NCBI RefSeq assembly: GCF_006965445.1
Contig: NZ_CP041356.1
Coordinates: 310,001-374,000 of the forward strand
Origin: Lactococcus protaetiae
GTDB taxonomy: Bacteria; Bacillota; Bacilli; Lactobacillales; Streptococcaceae
Direction: 5' to 3'
DNA length: 64,000 nt
Each line of letters starts with the position of its first letter. Position 1 is the stretch's first letter. Below are positions 1-9,606 of the stretch, one piece after another. The notes below the pieces were generated by a model. The model was not told the origin of the DNA, searched no databases, and worked only from the letters and a program-made list of their open reading frames with translations. The position numbers were made by a program, and so were the translations under genes.

Positions 1-42
1 GAAACAACTCTCATGGAATCAATTATAACAGAAAAAGAGTAA
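1..42 (+). CDS. 3' end of an unidentified gene
   Basis: Frame 1 is open from the window edge and ends at a TAA at 40-42, giving only 13 residues (ends SIITEKE). It is followed at once by a hairpin made of the CTGTCAG motif, which supports it being a true gene end. Too short to identify. Confidence 0.45.
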   Translation, partial: ETTLMESIITEKE

Positions 43-65
43 ATCTGTCAGCGTTCTGACAGATT
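42..65 (+). terminator. Hairpin terminator after the first partial gene
   Basis: A 10-bp perfect stem (AATCTGTCAG / CTGACAGATT) with loop CGTT starts at the stop codon of the partial gene. There is only a weak T run, so termination strength is uncertain. The stem is the window-wide CTGTCAG palindrome. Confidence 0.5.
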
Positions 66-262
66 CTCTATTCGTTAATGACATATATTTTTTCTAATTT
101 ATATCCTGACTTCATTACGCTATCACTGCTTAAACTCGGATATACAAGGCGAGATGACTGTAAAAATCGTAAGTGATGGAACAATGTTAATCGTTGTTGG
201 CTTTTTACATTGAATGGACCGTAGCCGCTACTGACAGAAATCCTGTCAGCACACTTTCCTTA

Positions 263-1480
263 TCATACTGCTTGTTTAATCCTAATCGAGCGCATAGCAG
301 GAAGAACAGCGAAAACAATGATAAGAACCATGAAAAATGCCATGCCGACATTGCCATAAACTGCTGAAAAAGAAACGAGAACTCCTGATAATACTGAAGC
401 TACAGGTTGTGTAATTGTGAAAAAACCTGAATAAGTTCCCGCTGAATCACCCTCCATCAGGTCGGCGCGATATGCTTGAATAAAGCCAACACCAATCATC
501 TCACCAAAAGTTGCAACACCTGTTGCAATAAGCTCAACTGATAAAGTCGTTCCTAAAAATGCCACGATGAAGCCGCTGCCTTGTAAGACTAGACCAACCA
601 AAATTCCTGTTTCACGTCGCCAATTTTTAGTCCATCGATTAATCCCACCGATAAATAATACAATCAAAAGCGTGTTGACAATCAAAAATATTGATAACAT
701 TCTTTGTCCGTAAATTTCTATGCCAAAAATACTCGTTGTCACAAAGTGGTCTGATAAATGAACTGGTAAATAATTATCTAACTGATTAAAAATCATTGCT
801 GTAAAAATCGCCGATAAACAATACCACATAAACGCTGTATCTTTTGCTACCCATTGATATGCTTTAAAAATATTGCTCTCTGCTTTTCTCTTTGCCAATT
901 CAGGATGGAAAGATTCACCAATCCAGAAATAAATCACCAGAAAGCTCAAAAATTCTTCTATTGAAATAACGAGCAAAAGTTCAAATAAGTAATCTCTGAA
1001 AAACCAACCTGATAGGGCCGAACCAATCAAGATTGCCATATTAATTACCCAGTATTGTAAACTATAAACCATTCGCCGATTATCCGAAGTGGTCAAATCA
1101 ACCATCATCGCAGTTGCTGCCGTATTAAAAAATCCATAACCAAAAAACAAAATCAAAAAGCCGATATAAGTCAACCAAGGGTCGAAATACCAGGGTGAAT
1201 TTGCAAAAGTCGCTGTCAAACCACCTATTGTCGTAACTAAGCAGGCAAAAAGCATGAGTGGTCTACGTCCACGTAAGTCTGATAAATGTCCAGCCCAAAG
1301 TCCCACAACAAAAGTCAGGATATTTGAGATGATGAGTAGAATCCCTGTAATACCTGCTCCCATATGCTCATTATAATAAATAGTCATTGAACCACCTACT
1401 GTACTAAAGCACAGTCCCCCAACAAACATCATTAAAATACGAAGTTGGATTTGTCGATTCAGTTTAAAAAAATCTTTCAT
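263..1480 (-). CDS. LmrP-like MFS transporter (paralogue 1)
   Basis: Predicted proton-driven drug/H+ antiporter of the major facilitator superfamily, 405 aa with about 12 membrane segments. The N-terminus (MKDFFKLNRQIQLRILMMF) and motifs SMTIYYNEHMGA, GHLSDLRGRRPLM (loop 2-3 signature, about residue 62) and YGQRML (about residue 260) closely match the neighbouring lmrP gene, so this is one of three tandem copies on the same strand. A second CTGTCAG inverted repeat (231-249) lies just after the stop and may end transcription. Substrate cannot be told from sequence. Confidence 0.88.
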   Translation of the reverse strand: MKDFFKLNRQIQLRILMMFVGGLCFSTVGGSMTIYYNEHMGAGITGILLIISNILTFVVGLWAGHLSDLRGRRPLMLFACLVTTIGGLTATFANSPWYFDPWLTYIGFLILFFGYGFFNTAATAMMVDLTTSDNRRMVYSLQYWVINMAILIGSALSGWFFRDYLFELLLVISIEEFLSFLVIYFWIGESFHPELAKRKAESNIFKAYQWVAKDTAFMWYCLSAIFTAMIFNQLDNYLPVHLSDHFVTTSIFGIEIYGQRMLSIFLIVNTLLIVLFIGGINRWTKNWRRETGILVGLVLQGSGFIVAFLGTTLSVELIATGVATFGEMIGVGFIQAYRADLMEGDSAGTYSGFFTITQPVASVLSGVLVSFSAVYGNVGMAFFMVLIIVFAVLPAMRSIRIKQAV

Positions 1481-1523
1481 ATTCTCCTATTACCATTTTG
1501 TTAGTAGCTTGGCAGAAAATCTG

Positions 1524-2750
1524 TCAGCGTGCACCTCGTTCATATCGTCTGATGGAAACTAGACCAGGCAAGACGCCAAGAGAAGTTACAACTAATAAGA
1601 TAATTCCCATCCCCATACTGCCATAAAGAGGCGAAAATGAAACTAAAGCACCACAAATAACTTGCGCCATTGGCTGAATTGCCGAAAAAGCACCTGTATA
1701 AGTTCCAATTTGTTCAGGATTCATCATATCTGCACGCAAAGATTGCTCAAAGGGAACAAAAATTAATTCTCCACCGACATTGAGTACTGCTGCGAGAAAT
1801 TCAAATAGCACATTATTCGACCAGACTGCCATCGCCCAACCCAATCCCATCAAGATTGCCCCAATCGCAAACCCCCGTCGATTTGACCATTTATTGGTTT
1901 GTTTGCGGAAAAAAGACATGAAAAGTACCACGCAGATTGTATTCGTTACTGCCATAATTGTCAACATCCGTTGTCCATAAATTTCTACACCAAAAATATG
2001 ACTCGTATGAAAAGCATTTCCACTCAAATGCACGGGGAGAAAATAATCTGGCTGTGTGAAAAGCATAGTAATAAAAAGTGTTGCAAGCAAATACAGCATA
2101 AATGTGCGATCTTTCGATACTTGTAAATAAGCTTTAAAAATGTTTGTCTGTTGATGTTCTGCGTGATGGACAGGATCAAAAGTTTCTACAATCAAAAATT
2201 TGACAATCAAAAGATTGATGACATCTCCCGTAACCACAATTGACAAAAGCATAAATAAATGGTCACGAAAAAGCCACCCTGAAATTCCACTCCCCAGTGC
2301 TACTCCGATATTGAGTACCCAGTAATTAAGGGAAAACACGACTTTCCGAGTTTTTGTTGTTGTAATATCAACTAACATCGCGCTCGCTCCAGAGTTAAAG
2401 AATCCCCATCCAAAACTTGATGCAACTAAACCAACAAAAGTCAACCAAGGATTAAATAGCACAGGAGAATTGGCAAACGTTGCTAAAGCTGCACCAAAAG
2501 TTGAAGTCAACGCACCAATCATCATCGTTGGTTTCCGACCATGAATATCTGTAAAATGTCCCGACCAAATCCCAACCAAAAAACTCAAAACTGAGCTGAT
2601 GATAAGTAAAATCCCTGTCAGGCTTGCTCCCATATGCTGATTATAATAAATCGTCATCGAGCTACCAATCGTGGAAAAGGTCAGTACCCCGATAAAAGTC
2701 ATAATAATCCTAAGTTTAATATTACGACTAAGTTCAAAAAAATCTTTCAC
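1524..2750 (-). CDS. LmrP-like MFS transporter (paralogue 2)
   Basis: 408-aa major facilitator with the same start (MKDFFELSRNIKLRIIMTF), SMTIYYNQHMGASLTGILL and GHFTDIHGRKPTMM motifs as its neighbours. It lies 43 bp from paralogue 1 and 22 bp from lmrP, so the three are probably one transcript reading leftward. The paralogues are well diverged from each other, which argues for an old tandem expansion rather than a recent duplication. Intact and full length; likely a multidrug or lipid-type exporter by family, substrate unknown. Confidence 0.88.
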   Translation of the reverse strand: MKDFFELSRNIKLRIIMTFIGVLTFSTIGSSMTIYYNQHMGASLTGILLIISSVLSFLVGIWSGHFTDIHGRKPTMMIGALTSTFGAALATFANSPVLFNPWLTFVGLVASSFGWGFFNSGASAMLVDITTTKTRKVVFSLNYWVLNIGVALGSGISGWLFRDHLFMLLSIVVTGDVINLLIVKFLIVETFDPVHHAEHQQTNIFKAYLQVSKDRTFMLYLLATLFITMLFTQPDYFLPVHLSGNAFHTSHIFGVEIYGQRMLTIMAVTNTICVVLFMSFFRKQTNKWSNRRGFAIGAILMGLGWAMAVWSNNVLFEFLAAVLNVGGELIFVPFEQSLRADMMNPEQIGTYTGAFSAIQPMAQVICGALVSFSPLYGSMGMGIILLVVTSLGVLPGLVSIRRYERGAR

Positions 2751-2772
2751 TTACTCTATTCTCCAAGCTCTG

Positions 2773-4002
2773 TCAGTATACTGACAGGGTTTCTTTTTGA
2801 TGACGTGACACAGCGATACTAGCAAGAATAATGGCTAAAATCTCTACAAACGCTAAAATTAATGAAACACCACTCGCTTTAATAATCGGTGAAATTGATA
2901 CTAGTAAAGCTGCTAAAATCGAAGCAATTGGTGTACGAATTGCACCAATTCCATTATAAGAGCCTATCTTCTCAGGATTCATCAAATCTGCACCCAGTGT
3001 TTGAACACTAGGTGTATATACAATTTCACCAAGAGTATAAATCACCCCAGCAATAAAAATCGGAGTAAATGTCGTTGTCATAAAAGCAAAAATCATGCCT
3101 GCAGCCATAAAAAGACTACCTAATACGAAGCCTTTTTGATGCGACCAGTCTTTTGTCAACTTATTCATTGTTGTCATTAAAACAACTACCATGACACAAG
3201 CTAAAATCAAAAAAATCGTCAACATTCTCTGTCCATAAATCTCAAAACCTAAGATTTTCACCATTTGAAAGCTATTTGATAAGTGCACGGGTAAAAAATT
3301 ATCAAACTGCATAATGATAAAAGTTGTCCCAATGTTTGCCGCCATAAAAATCATGTATGTTTTATCTCGAATGACAGTCTTATAAGCCTGCAAAATATTT
3401 TCACGAGGTTTGTCAGTGCTGACCGAAGGTTTGAATGTTTCTGTCATCACAAAAGTTGTCAAGAAAAACGAAACCAACACTGTCACAAGTAAAATTCCTA
3501 AAAGCGCTTCAAACGCAGGTTTGAATAGCCATGCCCAAGAGCTGCCCCAAAATAACTGACAAATTTTGCGCCCAATAATCCAACATAAAAACAACTTTTC
3601 GATTTTCAGCCGTTGATGCATCAATAATCATTGCATTTCCGGCTGTAATCACAAAATTATAACCAAAACTAATCATCAAAAAAGCAATAAAAGTTGTCCA
3701 AGCATTAACATGAGAAGGCAGATTTGAAAAAATTGCCAATCCACTTCCCAATAACTGGATCGCTGTCCCTACAACCATAACAGGTTTTCTACCATTTCTA
3801 TCTGCAAAATAACCCGCCAAAATTCCAGCGACGAAAGTTGCGACTGCAGACAAAGCAAGCAAAATCCCGTAATTGCACTTCCTAAGTGTTGATTATAATA
3901 AATCGTCATTGACGAAAAAACCGTGCCATAAGAAAAGGCACCTAAAAATACAATTCCTAAGCGAAGTTGCAAATTTTTATCTAAATTCCAAAATTCTTTC
4001 AT
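2773..4002 (-). pseudogene. lmrP: Multidrug transporter LmrP, interrupted by frameshifts
   Basis: The reading frame starts MKEFWNLDKNLQLRLGIVF and runs through SSMTIYYNQHLGSAITG, AGYFADRNGRKPVM, ENRKVVFMLDYWAQNLSVILG, FEALLGILL and YGQRML, as in L. lactis LmrP (about 408 aa). It is split over three frames. Adding one G at each of three G runs (minus-strand runs at 3866-3868, 3545-3548 and 3534-3536) restores a 410-aa protein containing the expected LSVILGAALGAWLF segment. The stop codon lies inside a CTGTCAGTATACTGACAG motif at 2774-2791. Either a real loss of the pump or homopolymer sequence error; the protein is otherwise well conserved. Confidence 0.85.
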
Positions 4003-4037
4003 AAATTCCCTTAAATTATCAAATTTTCTTAATTTAT

Positions 4038-4151
4038 CTACAATTGTAGCACAAATAAATTTTAAAAACTAGAAAATCTTAATATAAACTGAATCTATTC
4101 TCTCCTTTTGTTACAATAAACTGTAACCAAACTTAATCCCGTTTGTTATAT
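4038..4151. promoter_or_regulatory. Divergent control region between lmrP and the sigma factor gene
   Basis: Contains two small inverted repeats: CTACAATTGTAG (4038-4049), which overlaps a likely -10 (TACAAT) of lmrP, and GTTACA-N6-TGTAAC (4110-4127) upstream of the sigma factor gene. The latter overlaps a possible -35 (TGTAAC) with TTATAT about 18 bp further on. Whether the sigma factor reads its own promoter here is not decidable: an AAC/CGT pair exists but with a spacing shorter than usual for ECF promoters. Confidence 0.4.
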
Positions 4152-4169
4152 AAGTGAGAGGAGGAAAAA

Positions 4170-4661
4170 GTGAATCTAAAAAAATATGAAACTGATATCA
4201 ATCAATATGCAACGGAAATCACTAAATACCTCATCTCACGTGGAAGTAACTATGAAGATGCACAAGATACTGTCCAAGATACCCTAGTAAAGATGATTAG
4301 TCTAGACATTTTTATCCCACCTGATAAGCTTCGAGCTTGGATGTACCGTGTTGCCATTCGCAAATATATCAATACTTACAACCGAAACAAACATTATCAA
4401 ACGCTCATTCAACAATTAAGCACTGAGGTTATGACTTCTGAATTTCTCATCGAAACAAGTCCTCTCCCCACATTTCTTGAACAACTTCCCCCTTATCAAA
4501 AACAGCTTCTGACAGCTTATTATTATAAAAATTATTCTACAAAACAACTTGCAGATATGTTTGATATTAGTCTAAGCAAAGTTAAAATTGACCTCTATCG
4601 CGCACGTAAAAAACTTAAAAAAATTTTAGAAAAAGAAGGTTACGACCAGTGGTCTTTGTAA
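4170..4661 (+). CDS. ECF-type RNA polymerase sigma factor (SigX-like)
   Basis: 163-aa sigma-70 family protein. Region 2 spans about residues 12-70 (YLISRGSNYEDAQDTVQDTLVKM...LRAWMYRVAIRKYIN); region 4 about 100-158, with the helix-turn-helix NYSTKQLADMFDISLSKVK. It starts at a GTG after the strong ribosome site GAGAGGAGG. The next gene, 27 bp downstream, encodes a membrane protein of the kind that sequesters such sigma factors, so the pair forms an extracytoplasmic stress switch. Lactococci are known to carry one such system. The signal sensed is unknown. Confidence 0.85.
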   Translation: MNLKKYETDINQYATEITKYLISRGSNYEDAQDTVQDTLVKMISLDIFIPPDKLRAWMYRVAIRKYINTYNRNKHYQTLIQQLSTEVMTSEFLIETSPLPTFLEQLPPYQKQLLTAYYYKNYSTKQLADMFDISLSKVKIDLYRARKKLKKILEKEGYDQWSL

Positions 4662-4688
4662 CCCTAAATATGAAAAGGACTCAAATCA

Positions 4689-5798
4689 ATGCGTACAATT
4701 ATGATTTTCTTTTATCTCATCCTACTCATTACATTAGCCATCGGGGTAGTTCGCTTTATTCTCTATACCATCAAAAAAATCCGTCACAAAAAGTTGCCTC
4801 AGTCTCACCCTATCTCTAATCTGGGAAAAGATTTTACTTCATTTGCCAACAAAACCAAATGGAAACGCTGGGGAATCACTGCATGGATTGCTTTAGTAAT
4901 TATTTCAATGGTTGGAGCGTTGGTCTGGAACATTAATTCCTACTATATGGAAAAAGCTTATTTCAACGCAAGTAACGAAAGTTCTGCTTATTTTATAGCT
5001 TCCGCTCCAAATATTATTGCCAATAACCAAATCATTGATGATTACGGTATATTCAGCTCTAATATCCACTCTGATACTTACAAAGATGTGGATGGTTATC
5101 ATGTTCCTTGGCGTTCTTACAATTTCGGTTTTGGCACATTAGGTACAACTAATCTAGGTATTCCATTTTCCTCTCCTGTTAATAGTGAAAACGGCTATTA
5201 CACACAGGACACTGGACAAAAAATTGCAACATTTTTCTCAACGAAAGTTGACTATCACAGTAAAGATTACACAGGAATTCTTCCCACTCACGATGCCGAT
5301 AAAATCTCAAAACTCTCAAATCATGTTGCAGAAGTTGCTGTAACTTTCAATCAATCCTACAGCTATAACGATATTCAAAAGATGATTCCAAAAAATTTAC
5401 TCATCAACTGGTACTGGATTGGCTACAACAATCCGACATCTGCTATCGTTGCGGCTCAGGGCAACTGGTATGGTTTAATGAGTAACAGTAGCCCTACAAA
5501 AACAAACAGTAACTCACAACTAAATGGAAAACTAGATGATAAAAGTTATGCCTCCTTCATAAAAAATCTTCAAGTCATTACACAATCTCAGCAACTTATC
5601 ATTAATAATTTCAATTTAACAAAAGATGTACTAAAACAAAGTCAAAAATATCCTTCCCTTAAAACTGCTAAATTTTCAGGTGTTATCCTCACAGGGCGTA
5701 CTAAAAATTTTGAAAATCTTGATAAGAACTCCTGGGTTTATGCGACAAATGTAGGCGTGACAACTGAAATACGACCAGATATTCCCCCTATCAAATAA
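4689..5798 (+). CDS. Membrane-bound anti-sigma factor (sigma-regulator N/C domain type)
   Basis: 369 aa. A first membrane segment spans about residues 3-26 (IMIFFYLILLITLAIGVVRF) and a second about 63-85 (WGITAWIALVIISMVGALV); the rest faces the outside. The second segment with flanking NKTKWKRW and the extracellular part resemble the YhdL-type regulators that hold B. subtilis SigM-like sigma factors. Position directly behind the sigma factor gene supports this. The cytoplasmic stretch before the second segment would bind the sigma factor. Assignment is by context plus partial family resemblance. Confidence 0.7.
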   Translation: MRTIMIFFYLILLITLAIGVVRFILYTIKKIRHKKLPQSHPISNLGKDFTSFANKTKWKRWGITAWIALVIISMVGALVWNINSYYMEKAYFNASNESSAYFIASAPNIIANNQIIDDYGIFSSNIHSDTYKDVDGYHVPWRSYNFGFGTLGTTNLGIPFSSPVNSENGYYTQDTGQKIATFFSTKVDYHSKDYTGILPTHDADKISKLSNHVAEVAVTFNQSYSYNDIQKMIPKNLLINWYWIGYNNPTSAIVAAQGNWYGLMSNSSPTKTNSNSQLNGKLDDKSYASFIKNLQVITQSQQLIINNFNLTKDVLKQSQKYPSLKTAKFSGVILTGRTKNFENLDKNSWVYATNVGVTTEIRPDIPPIK

Positions 5799-5838
5799 AA
5801 AACTTACTGACAGAATACTATCAGTAACTATCACAAAA

Positions 5839-5876
5839 AACCGTACTGACAGAAAGTTGTCAGTACGGTTTTAATC
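5839..5876 (+). terminator. Strong terminator of the sigma/anti-sigma operon
   Basis: Stem AACCGTACTGAC / GTCAGTACGGTT (5839-5850 and 5859-5870) followed by T residues; the opposite strand also has A/T flanks, so it may work both ways. The stem contains the CTGACAG motif. A weaker related hairpin precedes it (5806-5825). Confidence 0.8.
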
Positions 5877-5883
5877 TCTTTTT

Positions 5884-6212
5884 TTAACCAAGCAAGTGTC
5901 TGCTACTCCGCCCTTCGGGCTACGCTGTCGATGCTCGCTACGGTGCTACGTGCTTCGCACGCCGTTCTGCGAACGGTCTACGCAACTTCGTTGCTCCGCT
6001 GTCCGTTTGATTGCCTCTATTCTTGTCACTTTAGTGACCTAGAGATAGAGGACAAATGTTCATCGGCACTTTAGTGCCTTACAGCCAATGGTCATGCGAA
6101 GCTAACTGCTAAAGCAGTAAGAGCAAAAGGCGAAGCGATAAGGCGAAATGGCAAGCTTTGCTTTCGTTCTACTAACAGAAAGAATCTCCCACTGATGAAG
6201 TAATCACTTTAA
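5884..6212. repeat. Mosaic intergenic repeat region downstream of pgi
   Basis: No gene. Built from modules that recur in most long gaps of this window: an AAGCAAGTG..TGCTA..CTCCGCC block, GTGCTTCGCAC, a CACTTTAGTG block with TAGAGATAGAGGACAAATG, GGCACTTTAGTGCC, and AACTGCTAAAGCAGTAAG. Each contains a tiny perfect hairpin. The last module (GAAAGAATCTCCCACTGATG, 6179-6198) ends within a few bases of the pgi stop and recurs after two other genes (54.9 and 55.85 kb). Confidence 0.85.
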
Positions 6213-7559
6213 TTAAAGGCGTGAGTTCAATTCTTTTCCAAGTTCTTCAAATCCTGGTTTACCAAGAAGCGCAAACATATTTTTCTTGTAGGCTTCAACA
6301 CCTGGTTGGTTGAATGGATTAATACCATTCAAGTAGCCAGAAATACCGATAGCAAGCTCGAAGAAGTAAATGGCATATCCAAGCGTGAAAGCATCTTGTT
6401 CAGGCAAAGTCACAATCATGTTTGGTACATTACCATCAGTGTGAGCAAGCAATACACCATCAGCGGCTTTCTTATTAACGAAGTCAACATCTTTGCCTTG
6501 CAAGTAACCTAAACCATCCAAATCTACATCAAGCTCAGGAATGTTAATATTTTTACGTGGTTTTTCAATACGAACAGCTGTTTCAAAAACAGTACGTGTT
6601 CCTTCTTGAATCCATTGACCCAATGAGTGAAGGTCTGTTGAGAAGTTAGCTGAAGTTGGGTAAATTCCTTTTTGGTCTTTCCCTTCAGACTCACCAGCTA
6701 ATTGTTTCCACCATTCTGAGAAGTATTGAAGTGATGGTTCGTAGTTAATCAAGATTTCTGAGAATTTACCTTTACGGTAGAGGATGTTACGAAGTGCAGC
6801 ATAAGCATAAGCATCGTTTTCACGAACGTTTGTAGAAGTGTATTCTTTACGTGCAGCGTTAGCACCTTCCATCAAAGCAGTAATATCAGCACCTGAAGCT
6901 GCGATTGGCAAAAGTCCAACAGCTGTCAATACTGAGAAGCGTCCACCAACTGAATCTGGAACAACGAAAGTTTCCCAGTTATTAGCATCAGCATTAACTT
7001 TTACAGCACCTTTTTCTTTATCAGTTGTTGCGTAAATACGTTTGTTTGCTTCTTCACGACCGTATTTTTTAACCAACATTTCTTCGAAGACACGGAAAGC
7101 AATCGCTGGTTCTGTTGTCGTCCCTGATTTAGAGATAACATTTACAGAGAAATCTTTGTCAGCAACATAATCTACAAGGTCAGCCAAGTATGATGAAGAG
7201 ATAGAGTTCCCTGCATAAAGAATACGTGGTGCTTTGCGTTCCTCAGCAGTTTGCAAGTTAACAAAACTGTTATTCAAAAAGTCAATCGCAGCACGCGCAC
7301 CGAGGTATGAACCACCGATACCGATAACAATGAGGACTTCTGAGTCAGATTGAATTTTTTGAGCTGCTTTTTGGATACGAGCAAACTCTTCTTTGTCGTA
7401 ATCTTCTGGGAGGTCAAGCCATCCGATGAAGTCTGAACCAGCACCTTTTCCTTCGCGGAGCAATTTATCAGCGCCGTCAATTTGCCATTGAATTTCGTCA
7501 AGTTCATTTTCAGCTACAAATGGTGTGAGTTTTGAATAGTCAAATTTAATGTGAGCCAT
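6213..7559 (-). CDS. pgi: Glucose-6-phosphate isomerase
   Basis: 448 aa, the normal length for the Gram-positive enzyme. Interconverts glucose 6-phosphate and fructose 6-phosphate in the cytoplasm. Visible signatures: [17 protein letters not shown] (about residue 77), the sugar-phosphate loop [10 protein letters not shown] (about 143), [14 protein letters not shown] (about 205) and [15 protein letters not shown] (about 282). Start ATG has the ribosome site GAAAGGAAT. It stands alone, followed by mosaic repeats. Intact, and a useful contrast with the frameshifted genes nearby. Confidence 0.97.
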   Translation of the reverse strand: MAHIKFDYSKLTPFVAENELDEIQWQIDGADKLLREGKGAGSDFIGWLDLPEDYDKEEFARIQKAAQKIQSDSEVLIVIGIGGSYLGARAAIDFLNNSFVNLQTAEERKAPRILYAGNSISSSYLADLVDYVADKDFSVNVISKSGTTTEPAIAFRVFEEMLVKKYGREEANKRIYATTDKEKGAVKVNADANNWETFVVPDSVGGRFSVLTAVGLLPIAASGADITALMEGANAARKEYTSTNVRENDAYAYAALRNILYRKGKFSEILINYEPSLQYFSEWWKQLAGESEGKDQKGIYPTSANFSTDLHSLGQWIQEGTRTVFETAVRIEKPRKNINIPELDVDLDGLGYLQGKDVDFVNKKAADGVLLAHTDGNVPNMIVTLPEQDAFTLGYAIYFFELAIGISGYLNGINPFNQPGVEAYKKNMFALLGKPGFEELGKELNSRL

Positions 7560-7734
7560 TTTTGATTCCTTTCAAGCTCTTGCACACTGCAAGAATTTAT
7601 CTATCAGATGAACTGCAAATTTTTACTTTTCATCTTCGAATTTTCTAGTTAATTTTATCACTTTTTCGCATTTTTAACAAGATAAGACATAGCTAAATAC
7701 TATTTTTAAGCGTACACGCTTTCATTTTAAGCTT

Positions 7735-8250
7735 TCAGACAAATTTATCCGCCACCAAATTCCACACTGCTTCAAAATTTTCCTGAAAATGTTCATCCCA
7801 ACGATTTGCAAACTGCGGATGTTGAAAAACCATAAATGCCTGAATCAATGCTTGATAGTCTTCCGTTTCATTCTCTGAGCTAAAATCACACAATAACTGT
7901 GCCAGATGTTGATTATGCTGGTCTTCGAGTGCGAGATTTGTAGAAATATAGTGCGTATAAAGCTCAAACATTTCTCTATCTTCTGTGTAAGCTCTTTTTT
8001 TGCAAGAAACAAGTAGCCAGAGCCAATCATGCACACTGTTTCCTTCAAAAGTAATCACAGGAAGCAAGATTTCATCTAGCCAAAGTAATGCCAGTTGCTC
8101 CATCAACTGTTTTTTGCTTTTAAAATGCTTGTAAGCCGCCTGATGCGTCACACCAATACGCTCCGCAACCTCAGTCACTGTCACACTTTTCGCCCCTTTT
8201 TGAGCTACCAACTGCTTTGCAACTTGTAAAATTTTGTCTTGTGTATTCAT
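7735..8250 (-). CDS. TetR-family transcriptional regulator
   Basis: 171 aa from ATG at 8250 (MNTQDKILQVAKQLVAQKG). A longer in-frame start at 8286 exists but would reach into the divergent promoter. N-terminal helix-turn-helix about residues 20-48 (VTEVAERIGVTHQAAYKHFKSKK); the C-terminal part would be the ligand domain. It faces a drug-efflux-type transporter across a short intergenic region that holds an inverted repeat over the promoter, the usual arrangement for a repressor of its neighbouring pump. Its own TATAAT lies only about 7 bp before the ATG, so the transcript may have almost no leader. Confidence 0.85.
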   Translation of the reverse strand: MNTQDKILQVAKQLVAQKGAKSVTVTEVAERIGVTHQAAYKHFKSKKQLMEQLALLWLDEILLPVITFEGNSVHDWLWLLVSCKKRAYTEDREMFELYTHYISTNLALEDQHNQHLAQLLCDFSSENETEDYQALIQAFMVFQHPQFANRWDEHFQENFEAVWNLVADKFV

Positions 8251-8266
8251 AATTTTGATTATAGCA

Positions 8267-8330
8267 CAAGTTGCAAAACTTGACAAACGAAACTCAAAAA
8301 GATATAATCATTTCCAGAAAGTTGCAAAAC
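8267..8330 (+). promoter_or_regulatory. Consensus promoter and likely TetR operator for the efflux gene
   Basis: TTGACA (8280-8285) and TATAAT (8303-8308) with exactly 17 bp between them. The inverted repeat CAAGTT-GCAA-AACTTG (8267-8282) overlaps the -35, and the core AGTTGCAAAAC recurs at 8320-8330 downstream of the -10. The TetR-family product encoded on the other strand is the obvious candidate to bind here. Confidence 0.75.
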
Positions 8331-8359
8331 ACATAAAACGCAACTCAAAAGGAGATGAG

Positions 8360-9543
8360 ATGAATCATTCACAACTTACCAACCGGGTGTCAAGAGAAAA
8401 ACTGCCTAAGGGTTCACTTTTCGCTTTGTTTTTCAGTGGCTTTGTTTCGCTATTGACAGAGGCACTGCCTGCTGGACTGCTTCCTGAGATGTCAAGAAGC
8501 TTGCACATTACTGCTTCTTTGACAGGGCAAACCGTTACGATTTATGCACTTGCGACTGCTTTAGGCGCCATTCCTCTTGCCAGGTGGACTGCGTCTTGGT
8601 CACGCAAACGTGTGGTGCAAACGGCACTCGCTATCGTCTTTATCGCTGATTTATTGACTGCTTTTTCGCCATTTTTTGCCTTGACTATGTTTATTCGTTT
8701 CATTGCTGGGCTTGGGACGGCGATGATTTGGCCTTTGCTTGGCGGTTACGCTTCTAGTATTTCGCCAGAAAGCAGTCAAGGAAAAGCTGTGGCTCTCGCT
8801 TTGGCTGGAAATCCTGTCGGTTTAGCGTTAGGGATTCCAATGGGGGCGGCACTGGGCAAGCTTTTGGACTGGCAGTTGGTCTTTTTGATCGCAGCAGGAC
8901 TTGTTTTGCTTAATTTTTTGTGGAATTTTCATTTCCTGATTGATGCCCCTGGGCGTAAACCTGAGCATCAGTCCAAGATTGGAGAAACACTTGCTATTCG
9001 AGGATTTAAGCCTATTCTTTTCGCCCTTGCGACTTATATGGTGGCACATAATATCGTTTACACCTATATCACGGACTATCTCGGACGGATTCACTTAGCT
9101 TCTGGGACAAGTTTGATTTTGTTTACTTTTGGAGCGGCTTCTATTTTGAGTGTGCTTTTAGTTGGCTCACTCATTGATCGCTACGTACGTCGTCTGACTT
9201 TGTTTTCAGCTTCTGGATTGGCATTCGCAATGTTTCTATTGTCAGTTTTCACAGAGAGTCCTTTTATCATTTTTCTTGCTAGTGGACTTTGGGGTTGGTT
9301 TTCGGAAGTTCGGCAAGTTTATTTATCCACTCAGCGATTCGTGCAACTGGCAAATATGCTGATATGGCGCAAGCGCTTGTCGTCACTGCATTTTCAGGTT
9401 CTATCTCGATTGGAGCTTTTAGTGGCGGCTTACTTATCTCAATCTTTGGCACTTTGTCCATCAGTTGGGCTGCTATGCTCTTACTGATTTTGTCTGCTTT
9501 AACTGTGTTTTTTGGGAAAAAGTTCGCTTTTCCTGTGAAATGA
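8360..9543 (+). pseudogene. MFS sugar/drug efflux transporter (AraJ-like), frameshifted
   Basis: The ATG at 8360 with ribosome site AAAGGAG is the likely start. The protein has major facilitator features: FALFFSGFVSLLTEALPAGLLPEM at the first segment, RWTASWSRKRV in loop 2-3, GNPVGLALGIPMGAALG in the middle. The frame breaks at the G run 9291-9294, and the C-terminal third (FGSSASLFIHSAIRATGKYADMAQ...) continues in another frame to 9543. One extra G restores a 394-aa protein reading GLWGLVFGSSA. Resembles drug-efflux DHA1 transporters; controlled by the divergent TetR gene. Confidence 0.8.
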
Positions 9544-9551
9544 TTTTGCAC

Positions 9552-9582
9552 TTGACTCTGACCTTGGTGGAGAGTTTATAAT
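9552..9582 (+). promoter_or_regulatory. MerR-type promoter with 19-bp spacer
   Basis: TTGACT (9552-9557) and TATAAT (9577-9582) are 19 bp apart. The spacer carries the inverted repeat ACTCTGACC..GGTGGAGAGT. Over-long spacers with a central palindrome are the hallmark of promoters switched on by MerR-family proteins, here presumably the gene just downstream acting on itself. Confidence 0.8.
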
Positions 9583-9606
9583 GGTTCTATCAGGAAAGGA
9601 GATTTC

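Noticed and set aside
8234-8359. Upstream extension of the AraJ-like transporter start
   Set aside because: The extension would cover its own promoter and operator; ATG 8360 has the ribosome site.
8827-8845. A further frameshift at the G5 run in the AraJ-like gene
   Set aside because: The frame continues correctly through this run; it is an intact long G run.
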